Assembly (NCBI GenBank): GCA_964385705.1
Contig: CAYLQG010000031.1
Span: 1 to 15,818, forward strand
Source of the DNA: DATKGN01 sp964385705
Lineage (GTDB): Bacteria; Patescibacteriota; Microgenomatia; UBA10105; UBA927
Direction of reading: 5' to 3'
Length of the DNA: 15,818 bases
The position numbers and the translations under genes were made by a program. The stretch's first letter is position 1, and every line of letters starts with the position of its first letter. The notes beneath the pieces were generated by a model. That model made no database searches. It was not told the DNA's origin and saw only the letters and a list, made by a program, of their open reading frames with translations. Below are positions 1 through 7,547 of this stretch, in pieces.

Positions 1-1082
1 CACACAAAATCAACGTCTTTCTCAGTCAGGTTAAGGGCCGAGGGGAGGTTAAATCCGTTCTTTTCGACCAGTGCCGCCACGGGATTGGGAAACCGTGCTT
101 TATACATCGGAAACCGGCTCATCCGCGGGAATGCTTCGCGCGCATGAATATTGTATGTTTTCAATTTGGCAACCAGGGCGTTTCTTGAGATGTTTTTCGT
201 GTTGAGGTAGACCGCCGGATAGGCGTAATTACTTCGCATGCCTTCTTTTTCTTTTAATAAGGTAAACTCCGGCATATCTTTGAGCCGTTCCCAATACCAG
301 CTGAAGATCCTCCTTTTCATCGCGACCAATTCTTCAATGCGTTCCACCTGAGCGAGAGCTAATGCCGCCACGACATTCGCCATCTGATATTCAAATCCCA
401 ATGAGTCGCACCAAAAATTTGCAAGCCTGTTGGTTCTGCCCATATTGCTCATGAGAATTGCGCGGTCGAGCATGGCTTTATTGTTTGTTAACAACATGCC
501 GCCTTCACCGGATGCCGCGAGTTTGGCTCCCTGAAATGAAATACAGCCGACGTCTCCAATTCCGCCCACTTTTTTACCTTTATACAGCGCCCCGAGTGAC
601 GGAGCTGCATCCTCAATAACTTTTAGTTTATATTTTTTGGCGATTTGCATGATTGCATCCATATCGGCGGGCATGCCGAATGTATGCACAAGCATGATTC
701 CTTTGGTCTTTTTGGTTATAGCCCGCTCAATCGCTTTTGGATCGATACACCAGGTGGTGGGATCAATATCAACGAAAACCGGCGTCGCGCCGGTATAGGC
801 GATCACATGTGCCGTTGCTGCCCAGCTGAAATCAGTCACGATGACTTCATCGCCCTTCGTAAATCCAGAGACAATACACGCCAGATGAAGCGAGTGGGTT
901 GCACAAAATCCGGCAAGTGCGTATTTTGTGTGAACATATGAGGACGTTGCAGCCTCAAGTTTTTTGACGTATTTGTCGTAAGATTCGTAAAATCCGTTTT
1001 TCACGCCGTCAATAACGTACCTTACTTCTTTTTCCGTCATTGACGGTCCGGCATAACTGATTTTTTTCTTACTTGGTTTCAT
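1..1082 (-). CDS. DegT/DnrJ/EryC1/StrS-family PLP sugar aminotransferase (C-terminus cut by window edge)
   Basis: Open frame read by translating the minus strand from ATG at 1082 to the edge (360 residues, no stop reached). It is a fold-type I aminotransferase of the DegT family, which transfers an amino group, usually from glutamate, to a keto sugar nucleotide in the cytoplasm. Visible motifs are ISYAGPS near the start, FCATHSLHLA (59-68), DFSWAATAHVI (84-94), VIEDAAPSLGA (155-165, with D158 expected to hold the PLP nitrogen) and SFQGAK (182-187, with K187 as the PLP lysine), followed by GEGGML. Family members are about 365-400 residues, so little is missing. The PLP lysine argues against the 3-dehydrase RfbH/E1, which has histidine there. 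It overlaps the GNAT gene by 14 bases and is the last visible gene of a packed operon. The substrate is unknown: either a CDP-4-keto sugar or an exocyclic ketone made by the TPP enzyme is possible. Confidence 0.9.
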   Translation of the reverse strand, partial: MKPSKKKISYAGPSMTEKEVRYVIDGVKNGFYESYDKYVKKLEAATSSYVHTKYALAGFCATHSLHLACIVSGFTKGDEVIVTDFSWAATAHVIAYTGATPVFVDIDPTTWCIDPKAIERAITKKTKGIMLVHTFGMPADMDAIMQIAKKYKLKVIEDAAPSLGALYKGKKVGGIGDVGCISFQGAKLAASGEGGMLLTNNKAMLDRAILMSNMGRTNRLANFWCDSLGFEYQMANVVAALALAQVERIEELVAMKRRIFSWYWERLKDMPEFTLLKEKEGMRSNYAYPAVYLNTKNISRNALVAKLKTYNIHAREAFPRMSRFPMYKARFPNPVAALVEKNGFNLPSALNLTEKDVDFV

Positions 1083-1743
1083 ATGCTCTATCCCACCTCA
1101 TAAACACATCATACCGTTTAATGGGTCCTTTATGCGATATCTGTGCTGGAGCCCAGACGCCTCCGTCTTTTGTTTTTTCATAAACGAGCGGTACCCGTTT
1201 TGTCTCCCTAAATCCGAGCGTCTCATAAAGCGCGAGCGCCCGCATATTATCCGATGTCGTTTGAAGTGAATACCCTTTCAGGTCTAAAGACGACCTCCCC
1301 CACTCCATCATGAGTTTGATCGCGTTTTGCATGATGCCAGGATATCCTTTTCTCCCCCGTACGATATTATCGATTTCACACGTTTTATGAACGAAATCAA
1401 AGCGGTACAATCCAACGTGACCTATATATGTATCATGAACACGGATCATAAACAATAAGCGGTCCGGCATTTCAATCACTTGTTTGGTTAACCAGATCTT
1501 CGTCCGGGCCGAAGTTACCAGAAACTGTGACGGAAACCAACGCTCGTGCATTTTACGCCACCGCGAAAGAAGGTCAATAATGTGATCGTCAGTAATTGAA
1601 TCACGGGTAAGAAGCGGAAGATCATACTTCGTCCGGCATATTATTCCCATTATCGACACCACACCAAACGATCTATTTTTCAACCGTGCAATGGTGGCGC
1701 GTATCTTTTGTCCCGATGGAGAGGAATCTACAGCATCCTTCAT
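1069..1743 (-). CDS. GNAT-family (RimJ/RimL-like) N-acetyltransferase
   Basis: 224 residues. The GNAT core spans roughly residues 36-205. The beta4 strand IGHVGLYRFD (107-116) is followed by the acetyl-CoA loop VRGRKGYPG (128-136), then helix 3 and the typical TSDNMRALALYETLGF segment (163-178). These proteins transfer an acetyl or other acyl group from acyl-CoA to an amine. Next to a sugar aminotransferase the likely acceptor is the amino group of a nucleotide sugar, but this is inferred from context. The start ATG overlaps the stop of the TPP-enzyme gene in an ATGA arrangement (1740-1743), supporting translational coupling and this start; the first ~31 residues are a basic extension outside the domain. 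The end overlaps the aminotransferase start by 14 bases. A protein-directed or antibiotic-directed acetyltransferase cannot be excluded but fits the operon less well. Confidence 0.82.
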   Translation of the reverse strand: MKDAVDSSPSGQKIRATIARLKNRSFGVVSIMGIICRTKYDLPLLTRDSITDDHIIDLLSRWRKMHERWFPSQFLVTSARTKIWLTKQVIEMPDRLLFMIRVHDTYIGHVGLYRFDFVHKTCEIDNIVRGRKGYPGIMQNAIKLMMEWGRSSLDLKGYSLQTTSDNMRALALYETLGFRETKRVPLVYEKTKDGGVWAPAQISHKGPIKRYDVFMRWDRAYETK

Positions 1744-3527
1744 TCGTTCATCGCGGTCATTTTCTCAAATTCTTTGCGATCCAAAAACGGAAAAAGATCT
1801 TCGTATGGTTTTGAAACAAGCCTGCCGTCCGGCATTTTATCCGATGCGACGCGCGGAACGATGAGCTGCCACTCAGGAGACAGGACATCACAGACAACCG
1901 GACCTTTGTACGAGAGGACTTCTTTGATTTTACGATCCAATTCATTTACGTTCTTAATGCGTACGGCTTTTAACCCATATGCTTTGGCGATCTTCATGCT
2001 ATCAGGACACCATAGTCCGCTTTTGGGACTCTCCCCCAAAAACCTGCCCTCCATATGCACGCGCTGGGTGTGCCGGATCAACAGATATCCGTTATTATTG
2101 ACGACGAATAATTTTATCGGTAATTTGTTATGTTTCATGGTCGCAAGCTCCTGCAAATTCATCTGAAGACACCCGTCACCCGTAACGATGATCGTATTAC
2201 CTTTTGGACGGGCCATGCATGCGCCGATACCTGCGGGCCAGTATCCCATCGTCGATATCCCGCCGGTCGTCAAAAACCGCTGTCCTTTTTTAATTTTCCA
2301 TGCCTGACATACTACATGGAACGGCGAACTCGTATCCACAACGACTGTATCTTTTGGCGATGCGAAATGTGACAACCGGTCAGCCAGATAATACGAATTC
2401 ACTGATTTCTCTTTTTTATACTCAGGGAGGGACATCGGATATCGTTTTTTCCAAAGGGCACATCGGGAAACCCACGATGAGTATGAATGCAGTTTTTTAT
2501 TTTTCAATGAAGAGAGCATAAGTTCAAAAAATTGTTTTGCATCGCCGTAAATATGGACTGACGGCTCTAACCCTGGTTTTTCAAGTTCTTTTGGGTCAAT
2601 ATCGACAACAATTTTCATCGCCCGTCTGCCCCAATCTTTCGCGTCATAACCGACAATTCCGGGATCAAGCCGTGCGCCGACGGCGATAATGAGATCGGCA
2701 AGCTGTACCGAAAAATTTGCGGGGCGGTCACCGTAAAGACCGGGGCGTCCGACGAATTGACGGCTATCTGACCCGACAAGATCGATGCCCAGCCGGGTGG
2801 TGATGACGGGCATATGCGTTTTTTGTAAAAACGTTTGAGCAAGTTCTCTCGCACCCGCAATTGCGACCCCGTGTCCCAAAAGTAGGAGCGGACGTTTGGC
2901 ATTACTCAGAAGTGTCATTACACGCTCAATATCATCTTTTTGGATAATCGGTGAAACCCGCTCTAATTCCGACGGATCAAAATGAAACGACATCTTTTCC
3001 GGCACCGTCATACGCTGCGTATCTAGCGGCGCTTCTATCCACACTGGCCCCGGCCTGCCGTGGGTAGCAAGGTAATAGGCTTTTTCCATGTGATATTGAA
3101 TTTTCGCCGGATCATCTATCGAGACGAAATATTTCGTAACCGTTTGTACGATTGGCTCGAGGTTAATTCCCTGAAGTCCGTATTGACGGATCCCTGTCTT
3201 CTTCATATATGAGACGTTGCCCGTCCCCGACTGACCGGAAATCACCATCATAGGAGCGGAGTCGACAAATGCGCCGACAACTCCGTTTAATGCGTTGATA
3301 CCGGCCGGACCTGCCGTCACCATCGCAACGCCAATGGACTTACCGATACGACCATACGCCTCGGCTGCCATGGCGGCTGCCTGTTCGTGGTGATGGAAGA
3401 TCGGGTGAATGTGTTTATTTTTATATATCGCATCATTGAGGAACATCGCCTGCCCGCCGGTGATCATAAACACCGTATCAACCCCTTTTTGAGCAATAAA
3501 ATCAACGATGTATTCGGCAACATTCAT
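1740..3527 (-). CDS. TPP-dependent acetolactate-synthase-like enzyme (candidate YerE-type sugar C-acyltransferase)
   Basis: 595 residues with the three-domain layout of the acetohydroxyacid synthase/pyruvate oxidase family. The N-terminal pyrimidine-binding domain has the catalytic glutamate E48 in HHHEQAAAMAAEAYGR. A central domain covers about 195-340. The C-terminal pyrophosphate-binding domain has GDG (450-452) followed by NNN (477-479), the Mg-TPP motif. The family decarboxylates a 2-oxo acid and ligates the resulting acyl unit to a carbonyl acceptor. No regulatory small subunit or other ilv gene lies nearby. The neighbours are a 2-oxo-acid-forming aldolase, an aminotransferase and CDP-sugar genes. 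YerE, known from yersiniose synthesis, is a related enzyme that adds a two-carbon unit from pyruvate to a CDP-4-keto sugar, so a sugar-branching role is inferred. The start overlaps the aldolase stop by ATGA; the stop overlaps the GNAT start the same way. The tail ends in SKPYEDLFPFLDRKEFEKM. True acetolactate synthase activity remains possible. Confidence 0.88.
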   Translation of the reverse strand: MNVAEYIVDFIAQKGVDTVFMITGGQAMFLNDAIYKNKHIHPIFHHHEQAAAMAAEAYGRIGKSIGVAMVTAGPAGINALNGVVGAFVDSAPMMVISGQSGTGNVSYMKKTGIRQYGLQGINLEPIVQTVTKYFVSIDDPAKIQYHMEKAYYLATHGRPGPVWIEAPLDTQRMTVPEKMSFHFDPSELERVSPIIQKDDIERVMTLLSNAKRPLLLLGHGVAIAGARELAQTFLQKTHMPVITTRLGIDLVGSDSRQFVGRPGLYGDRPANFSVQLADLIIAVGARLDPGIVGYDAKDWGRRAMKIVVDIDPKELEKPGLEPSVHIYGDAKQFFELMLSSLKNKKLHSYSSWVSRCALWKKRYPMSLPEYKKEKSVNSYYLADRLSHFASPKDTVVVDTSSPFHVVCQAWKIKKGQRFLTTGGISTMGYWPAGIGACMARPKGNTIIVTGDGCLQMNLQELATMKHNKLPIKLFVVNNNGYLLIRHTQRVHMEGRFLGESPKSGLWCPDSMKIAKAYGLKAVRIKNVNELDRKIKEVLSYKGPVVCDVLSPEWQLIVPRVASDKMPDGRLVSKPYEDLFPFLDRKEFEKMTAMNE

Positions 3528-4570
3528 GTTAATGATTCTAATTGAAAGTCTTCGGGTTTTCCTTCTTTTTTCTGTTTTAAATACAGGGCCACTTCGACAA
3601 TGATATCCTCCTGACCCGCAACAACCTTCCTCTTCCCCAGCTCGACGAGTATATCACGAACGTCAACTCCGAAACGTTCTGACGCGCGTTTTGCAAGAGG
3701 TGCAAAACCGGAAAATACACCCGCTAAACCGCTAGTAAGCGTCACGGAATTAATTTCCGGAGATGTATTATTGGTTTTCTCCCGGATAAGTTCCGCATTA
3801 TCCATAAGTTGATAAAGATTGAGCCCCGTCTGCCTTCCGGTTTTCTGAAGAACGGCAACGATAACTTCAAGCGGACAGTTGCCTGCGCCGGCACCCAAAC
3901 CGCGGCTTGTGCCGTCGATGATCGTCGCCCCGACTTCAACCGCCGCAAGAGCATTACCGATTGCAAGCCCAAGATTGTTATGCGAATGAAAGCCGACTGC
4001 AACAGACAAACCGCTGGCGAGCACACTGACTTTCTCCCTTACCTCTGAAGGCACATAGGCGCCCGCCGAATCCATAAGAATGACACCTTGTGCTCCGTAT
4101 GATTCCATTTGTTTTGCTTGTTCTAATAATTCATGAGCCCCAATCATATGAGACATCATGAGAACCCCGTATGTCGCAAGATTGTGAGAAATCCCGTACC
4201 GGATATGCTGCCTCGTAACGTTTGCTTCTGTACAGTGGCACGCGACAATAAGCGCTTCAATTCCTGCATCAATTGCGGGAGCTATATCATTTTTGATCGT
4301 TCCGAACCCCGGAATCAGGAAACCGGCAAGCTTTGTGTGCTTTAATTCTTTTTTCGCAATCGTGAGCATACGAACATCAGAAAGTAATGATTGACCGAGA
4401 TGAAGAGATGAAGCGCCCAATCCGTTGCCATGTCCGACAACCAGAAGTTCTGTTCCGGCGGCTTCTGCGCCCTTCGCATACGTGCGAACCGTTTCTTCAT
4501 TTAATTGGTGATGCATTGCATGGGATCCGTCACGGAGTGTTGAATCAGTGATGGTTATTTGTTTGTTCAT
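3524..4570 (-). CDS. mhpE: 4-hydroxy-2-oxovalerate aldolase family (DmpG/BphI/MhpE-like)
   Basis: 348 residues, close to the family's usual length of about 340. A DRE-TIM barrel begins ITDSTLRDGSHAMHHQ (7-22): R13 and D14 are the conserved pair and H21 lies at the position of the catalytic histidine of BphI. The metal ligands are D14 with H195 and H197 in GFHSHNNLGLAIGNALAA. LMDSAGAY (165-172) and the C-terminal communication domain from about 260 are also present. The enzyme reversibly splits 4-hydroxy-2-oxovalerate into pyruvate and acetaldehyde, and the family passes the aldehyde through a channel to its dehydrogenase partner, encoded just upstream here with a 3-base gap. An AAGG Shine-Dalgarno sits 6 bases before the ATG. 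No ring-cleavage or hydratase genes are near, so a catabolic meta-pathway role is unlikely. In this setting I infer the synthetic, aldol-forming direction. LeuA-type Claisen condensation is less likely given the BphI-like sequence and partner. Confidence 0.92.
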   Translation of the reverse strand: MNKQITITDSTLRDGSHAMHHQLNEETVRTYAKGAEAAGTELLVVGHGNGLGASSLHLGQSLLSDVRMLTIAKKELKHTKLAGFLIPGFGTIKNDIAPAIDAGIEALIVACHCTEANVTRQHIRYGISHNLATYGVLMMSHMIGAHELLEQAKQMESYGAQGVILMDSAGAYVPSEVREKVSVLASGLSVAVGFHSHNNLGLAIGNALAAVEVGATIIDGTSRGLGAGAGNCPLEVIVAVLQKTGRQTGLNLYQLMDNAELIREKTNNTSPEINSVTLTSGLAGVFSGFAPLAKRASERFGVDVRDILVELGKRKVVAGQEDIIVEVALYLKQKKEGKPEDFQLESLT

Positions 4571-4573
4571 ATG

Positions 4574-5464
4574 TTACCTTCTGCTTCTACCGGTCATTTT
4601 CGCATATTCCTCAGCAACAGCAACAGCTGCACAATTAATTATATCCAAATTCCCGGCATAGACCGGCAAAAAATCTCCGAGTCCGACGACTTCGGTCATA
4701 ATCATGACGCAGTCATTGGTATTCACCGGTTCAACAATAACACGGAATCCCGGAACGTATTTTTGAAGTCTCTTGGCGGTATCGCGGATTTCTTTGACTA
4801 TAGCGTTCATGTTCGGCTTGTCAATCTTCGCATAAATCGTATTATGCATAAGAATAGGCGGATCTGCAGGATTGAGAATGATAATCGTCTTAGCCTTTGG
4901 AACTCCGGTTATAGCCATAATCGCTTCACTTGTTGTTTGCGTATACTCATCGATATTCTCACGGGTCCCGATCCCTGCCGATCTGGACGAAATACTTGAA
5001 ACCACTTCGATGTACGGTGTCTCGGGATGAACCAACATGATGGCGGCGATAAGGGGAATATTCGCCTGACCTCCGCAGGAGATCATGTTCACATTATGAC
5101 TCCTAATACTCTTTTTTAAATTAATAAGCGGAACGCACAACACGCCAATTTTTGAGGGAGTCATATCGATCACAAATTTCCGTAACTTCCGCAGGATCGG
5201 TGCATGAATTTTATGGCTAACCGAATTTGTCGCGTCAAATACTATGTCACATATGCCCGGATTATGAACAATAGCGTTAATGGAATCTGAGGAGGTCGAC
5301 ACCCCCATCCGCTTCGCCTGCGCGATCCCGGGCGATGCGGGATTTTGTCCGGTAAAAAGCGTGCAGGTAAGGTAAGGAGAACGCTCTACTTTGACAAGCA
5401 GGTCGCTGCCGATATTGCCGGTTCCGATGATTGCCACACGGGCTTTTTGCATATGCGTTCTCAT
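4574..5464 (-). CDS. mhpF: Acylating acetaldehyde dehydrogenase (DmpF/BphJ/MhpF-like)
   Basis: 296 residues, slightly shorter than the usual ~300-315. The Rossmann motif IIGTGNIGSDL lies at 12-22. The catalytic cysteine is C130 in MISCGGQANIPL. The family segments SAGIGTRENIDEYTQTTSEA (162-181) and LNPADPP (197-203) are intact, so the enzyme looks active. It interconverts acetaldehyde plus CoA and acetyl-CoA using NAD(H), and forms a channelling complex with the aldolase encoded 3 bases downstream. In a sugar locus it may run in reverse, reducing acetyl-CoA or another short acyl-CoA to an aldehyde. The first ATG (5464) lacks a clear ribosome site; an ATG four codons later (5450-5452) has a weak GAGA 6 bases before it and is an equally good start. 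It follows the GT2 gene by 28 bases in the same direction, so co-transcription is likely. Confidence 0.92.
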   Translation of the reverse strand: MRTHMQKARVAIIGTGNIGSDLLVKVERSPYLTCTLFTGQNPASPGIAQAKRMGVSTSSDSINAIVHNPGICDIVFDATNSVSHKIHAPILRKLRKFVIDMTPSKIGVLCVPLINLKKSIRSHNVNMISCGGQANIPLIAAIMLVHPETPYIEVVSSISSRSAGIGTRENIDEYTQTTSEAIMAITGVPKAKTIIILNPADPPILMHNTIYAKIDKPNMNAIVKEIRDTAKRLQKYVPGFRVIVEPVNTNDCVMIMTEVVGLGDFLPVYAGNLDIINCAAVAVAEEYAKMTGRSRR

Positions 5465-5492
5465 GATGGGTATTGTGATATCGCCGAAGAAG

Positions 5493-6443
5493 TTATGTTA
5501 ATTTTTTCAGATTAACTGTCTTTCGTACGATATACTTAGGTCTTCGTTTTACCTCAAGAAAAATCTTCGCAAGATATTCAGCAATAACACTGATGGACAA
5601 CAGTTGTACACCTCCCAAAAACAATATAAGGATGACGATTGTAGGGACTCCTTTTGTTGTATTACGGAAAAAAGTAAATGTGACTGCATCAAACGTTAAT
5701 AGCAAAAATGAAAATATTGTCACAACGAATGCCATGGTAGATATCCACTCAAGCGGTTTAAAGGAAAAATTAACGAGAATTGTTTTTGCCCACCAGAATC
5801 CTGACATGATGCTTTCCGAAGACCTGCCATGGGCCCGTGCATCGCGAACGTAAGAGATGCCTGTTTGTCTAAATCCGACGTAGGCACGAAGACACCGGAG
5901 ATAATAGTCATACTCGTCTAGTTTTAATAATTCTTCAATAACACGGCGATCAACGAGGGAAAACTCACCGGCATCAAGCGGGATTTGTATATACGCAAGC
6001 TTATTGAGTACGTAATAAAACCCTTTATACATCGCATTCCAGATGATCCCGTATCCTTTACGCGATTTTCGCACACCGTAGACAACATCAAAACCCTCTT
6101 CCCATTTTTTGATAAACGCGCCGATAAGTTCCGGCGGATCCTGAATGTCACCGTGCATAAAAACAGCGGCATCACCATGACAGTATTCCATACCGGCGAT
6201 AAAAGAAGGTTGCGGAGAGCCGAAATTCCGGCTCATGTACACAATTTTGACCCGACGATTACGGGAAGCTATTCTTAAATAAATTTTTTCCGACTTATCT
6301 GTTGACACATTATCGACATAAATGAGTTCATATTCATAATGTGATAATTTCTTAAACGAGGCCACGACCCGTCGGTACATTTCCTCGATATTTTCTTCTT
6401 CGTTATAACAGGCAACGATAACGGATATTATTTTCTTTTTCAT
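5493..6443 (-). CDS. Family 2 glycosyltransferase, DPM1/GtrB-like, with two C-terminal membrane helices
   Basis: 316 residues. The GT-A domain begins ISVIVACYNEEEN (5-17). VDNVSTDKS (43-51) and MHGDIQDPPELI (96-107) follow, with D99 and D102 as the likely nucleotide/metal-binding acidic residues. Two hydrophobic helices lie at about 233-255 and 267-290, then a basic tail. This is the layout of polyprenyl-phosphate sugar transferases, which load a sugar onto undecaprenyl phosphate on the cytoplasmic face for later use outside by GT-C enzymes; the two GT-C-like genes in this window would be natural users. The donor is unknown, perhaps the CDP sugar made nearby. The start cannot lie further in, because the next methionine (22) falls inside the first motif. 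There is no visible Shine-Dalgarno: the palindromic repeat ends 7 bases before the ATG. It closely resembles the GT2 at 13013-13948, sharing KKWEEGFDVV. Confidence 0.9.
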   Translation of the reverse strand: MKKKIISVIVACYNEEENIEEMYRRVVASFKKLSHYEYELIYVDNVSTDKSEKIYLRIASRNRRVKIVYMSRNFGSPQPSFIAGMEYCHGDAAVFMHGDIQDPPELIGAFIKKWEEGFDVVYGVRKSRKGYGIIWNAMYKGFYYVLNKLAYIQIPLDAGEFSLVDRRVIEELLKLDEYDYYLRCLRAYVGFRQTGISYVRDARAHGRSSESIMSGFWWAKTILVNFSFKPLEWISTMAFVVTIFSFLLLTFDAVTFTFFRNTTKGVPTIVILILFLGGVQLLSISVIAEYLAKIFLEVKRRPKYIVRKTVNLKKLT

Positions 6444-6450
6444 TTTTTAT

Positions 6451-6534
6451 TGTCATTACGACGACTATTCTAACGGCGCGGCAATCGCTCAAATATGTAT
6501 CTTTAAAGATTGCTTCACTCCGTTCGCAATGACA
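6451..6534. repeat. Palindromic intergenic repeat of the GTCATTGCGA...GCAATC kind
   Basis: Nested inverted repeats: TGTCATT (6451-6457) pairs with AATGACA (6528-6534), and GCAATC (6481-6486) pairs with GATTGC (6508-6513). A perfect 12-base palindrome, ATCTTTAAAGAT, lies at 6499-6510. Read on the minus strand it opens TGTCATTGCGAACGGAGTG and continues to AAGCAATC, a form familiar from dispersed palindromic repeats in many bacterial genomes. It fills almost the whole gap between rfbG and the GT2 gene, starting 3 bases after the rfbG stop. It could fold as RNA and affect termination or GT2 translation. Confidence 0.7.
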
Positions 6535-6537
6535 TAG

Positions 6538-7479
6538 TTAGATATTTTGTTTGTACCAATCATAGGTCTCTTGTAATCCTTTTTCCAATGAGTATTCCGA
6601 TTTCCATCCGAGTTCTTTTATTTTTTTCCAATTTAAATGCTGACTCGGTATTTCATTTTTCTGATTATTATCAATTTTGTACGGTACGGAGATGTTCAGT
6701 ATTTTTTCTGCCCGTTTAATAAGATCACGCACGGAAATATTTGTATCACCCGCAATATTAAACACTTCTCCTTTTATCCCATCCGCATGATCATCTAAAA
6801 ATATATATGCAGAAACTACGTCGCTGACGTAGACATAGTCCCTCATAAATGTGCCGTCGCTCCTTAGGCGCAGCGTTTCACCGGTAAGGGCTGCGTGCAT
6901 GATTCCCGGGATAATCCGCGATATATTAAGGTCCCCGCCACCGTAAATATTGCCAAACCGTACCGTGACAACGGGTGCTCCGTATGTTTTCACATATGCT
7001 TTCGTCACCATGTCACCGGCAGCCTTGCTCGCTTCATAGGGGTGATCGCCCAATAACGGACTTTCTTCTGTGTAGGTCTTACTGCTTTTCCCATACGCTT
7101 TATCCGATGAAGAAATAATAATACGGCGCACGGTACCACTGTTCCACGCTGCATCAAGAATATTTGCAGTTCCCATAACATTAGTCATGATAGTTTCAAG
7201 AGGATTATAGTAAGCGGTATCAACAATCGGCTGGGCGGCGAGATGGAAAATATCTTCAACCTCATATTTGGTAACGATATCCCCTATTCTTCTTCTGTCC
7301 GTAACGTCGCCGTTTGCGAGGATTACTTTTTTTTCTAACCCGCGGGTAGCAAAATACGATTGCGGATCAAGACTCCTGTATGGCACGACAACGCGCGCGC
7401 CCCGTTTGGCGAGTTCTTCAACTAAATGGCTTCCGACAAATCCAGTGCCGCCGGTAACTAAAATTCTACGTCTATTCAT
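6538..7479 (-). CDS. rfbG: CDP-glucose 4,6-dehydratase-like extended SDR
   Basis: 313 residues from the ATG at 7479. It is an extended short-chain dehydrogenase with NAD-binding GGTGFVG (10-16). FHLAAQPIV (78-86) and SSSDKAYG (123-130) resemble the catalytic S/T-D-K segment of CDP-glucose 4,6-dehydratases. The active-site pair is Y148 and K152 in PYEASKAA, followed by RFGNIYGGGDLN. The family converts CDP-D-glucose to CDP-4-keto-6-deoxy-D-glucose in the cytoplasm. The identification is strengthened by the cytidylyltransferase gene immediately upstream. At about 313 residues it is shorter than typical RfbG (~350-360), so a different extended SDR such as a 4-epimerase/reductase is a fallback. 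A TTG at 7494 in frame would add five residues, but GGGAG (7488-7492) lies 8 bases before the ATG, making the ATG the better start. Confidence 0.8.
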   Translation of the reverse strand: MNRRRILVTGGTGFVGSHLVEELAKRGARVVVPYRSLDPQSYFATRGLEKKVILANGDVTDRRRIGDIVTKYEVEDIFHLAAQPIVDTAYYNPLETIMTNVMGTANILDAAWNSGTVRRIIISSSDKAYGKSSKTYTEESPLLGDHPYEASKAAGDMVTKAYVKTYGAPVVTVRFGNIYGGGDLNISRIIPGIMHAALTGETLRLRSDGTFMRDYVYVSDVVSAYIFLDDHADGIKGEVFNIAGDTNISVRDLIKRAEKILNISVPYKIDNNQKNEIPSQHLNWKKIKELGWKSEYSLEKGLQETYDWYKQNI

Positions 7480-7485
7480 AATAGA

Positions 7486-7522
7486 GTCTCCCAATTGTTA
7501 TATAAGCATTTGCAAACCCGAG
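7486..7522 (-). repeat. 35-base intergenic repeat, direct copy C (next to rfbG)
   Basis: Read on the minus strand it begins CTCGGGTTTGC and ends AATTGGGAGAC. It aligns without gaps to copies B and A over roughly 35 bases. Its end contains the Shine-Dalgarno of rfbG, so a protein or RNA fold acting on the repeat could affect rfbG translation. Confidence 0.7.
7488..7492 (-). promoter_or_regulatory. Shine-Dalgarno that fixes the rfbG start
   Basis: GGGAG on the minus strand, 8 bases before the ATG at 7477-7479. It lies within the region of an upstream in-frame TTG (7492-7494), so it favours the ATG. The site is also the 3' end of the gene-proximal copy of the 35-base repeat. Confidence 0.6.
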
Positions 7523-7547
7523 TCATCATTTAGACTGCTTTTCATAC

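Noticed and set aside
645..941. Plus-strand open frame inside the aminotransferase region
   Set aside because: It is the opposite strand of a clearly coding gene and shows no recognisable domain.
1..1082. RfbH/E1 (CDP-4-keto-6-deoxyglucose 3-dehydrase) for the DegT-family protein
   Set aside because: It keeps the PLP lysine (K187 in SFQGAK); E1 has histidine at that place. A 3,6-dideoxy pathway is therefore not supported by this window.
1740..4570. Branched-chain amino acid synthesis (acetolactate synthase plus a LeuA-type enzyme)
   Set aside because: There is no ilvN, ilvC or leuBCD nearby, and the barrel protein is of the BphI/MhpE type paired with its aldehyde dehydrogenase.
3524..5464. 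Aromatic compound catabolic operon
   Set aside because: No ring-cleavage dioxygenase, hydrolase or 2-hydroxypentadienoate hydratase is present; every neighbour is a sugar-related gene.
7480..7494. TTG start five codons upstream for rfbG
   Set aside because: The Shine-Dalgarno GGGAG lies inside that extension at the proper distance from the ATG at 7479.
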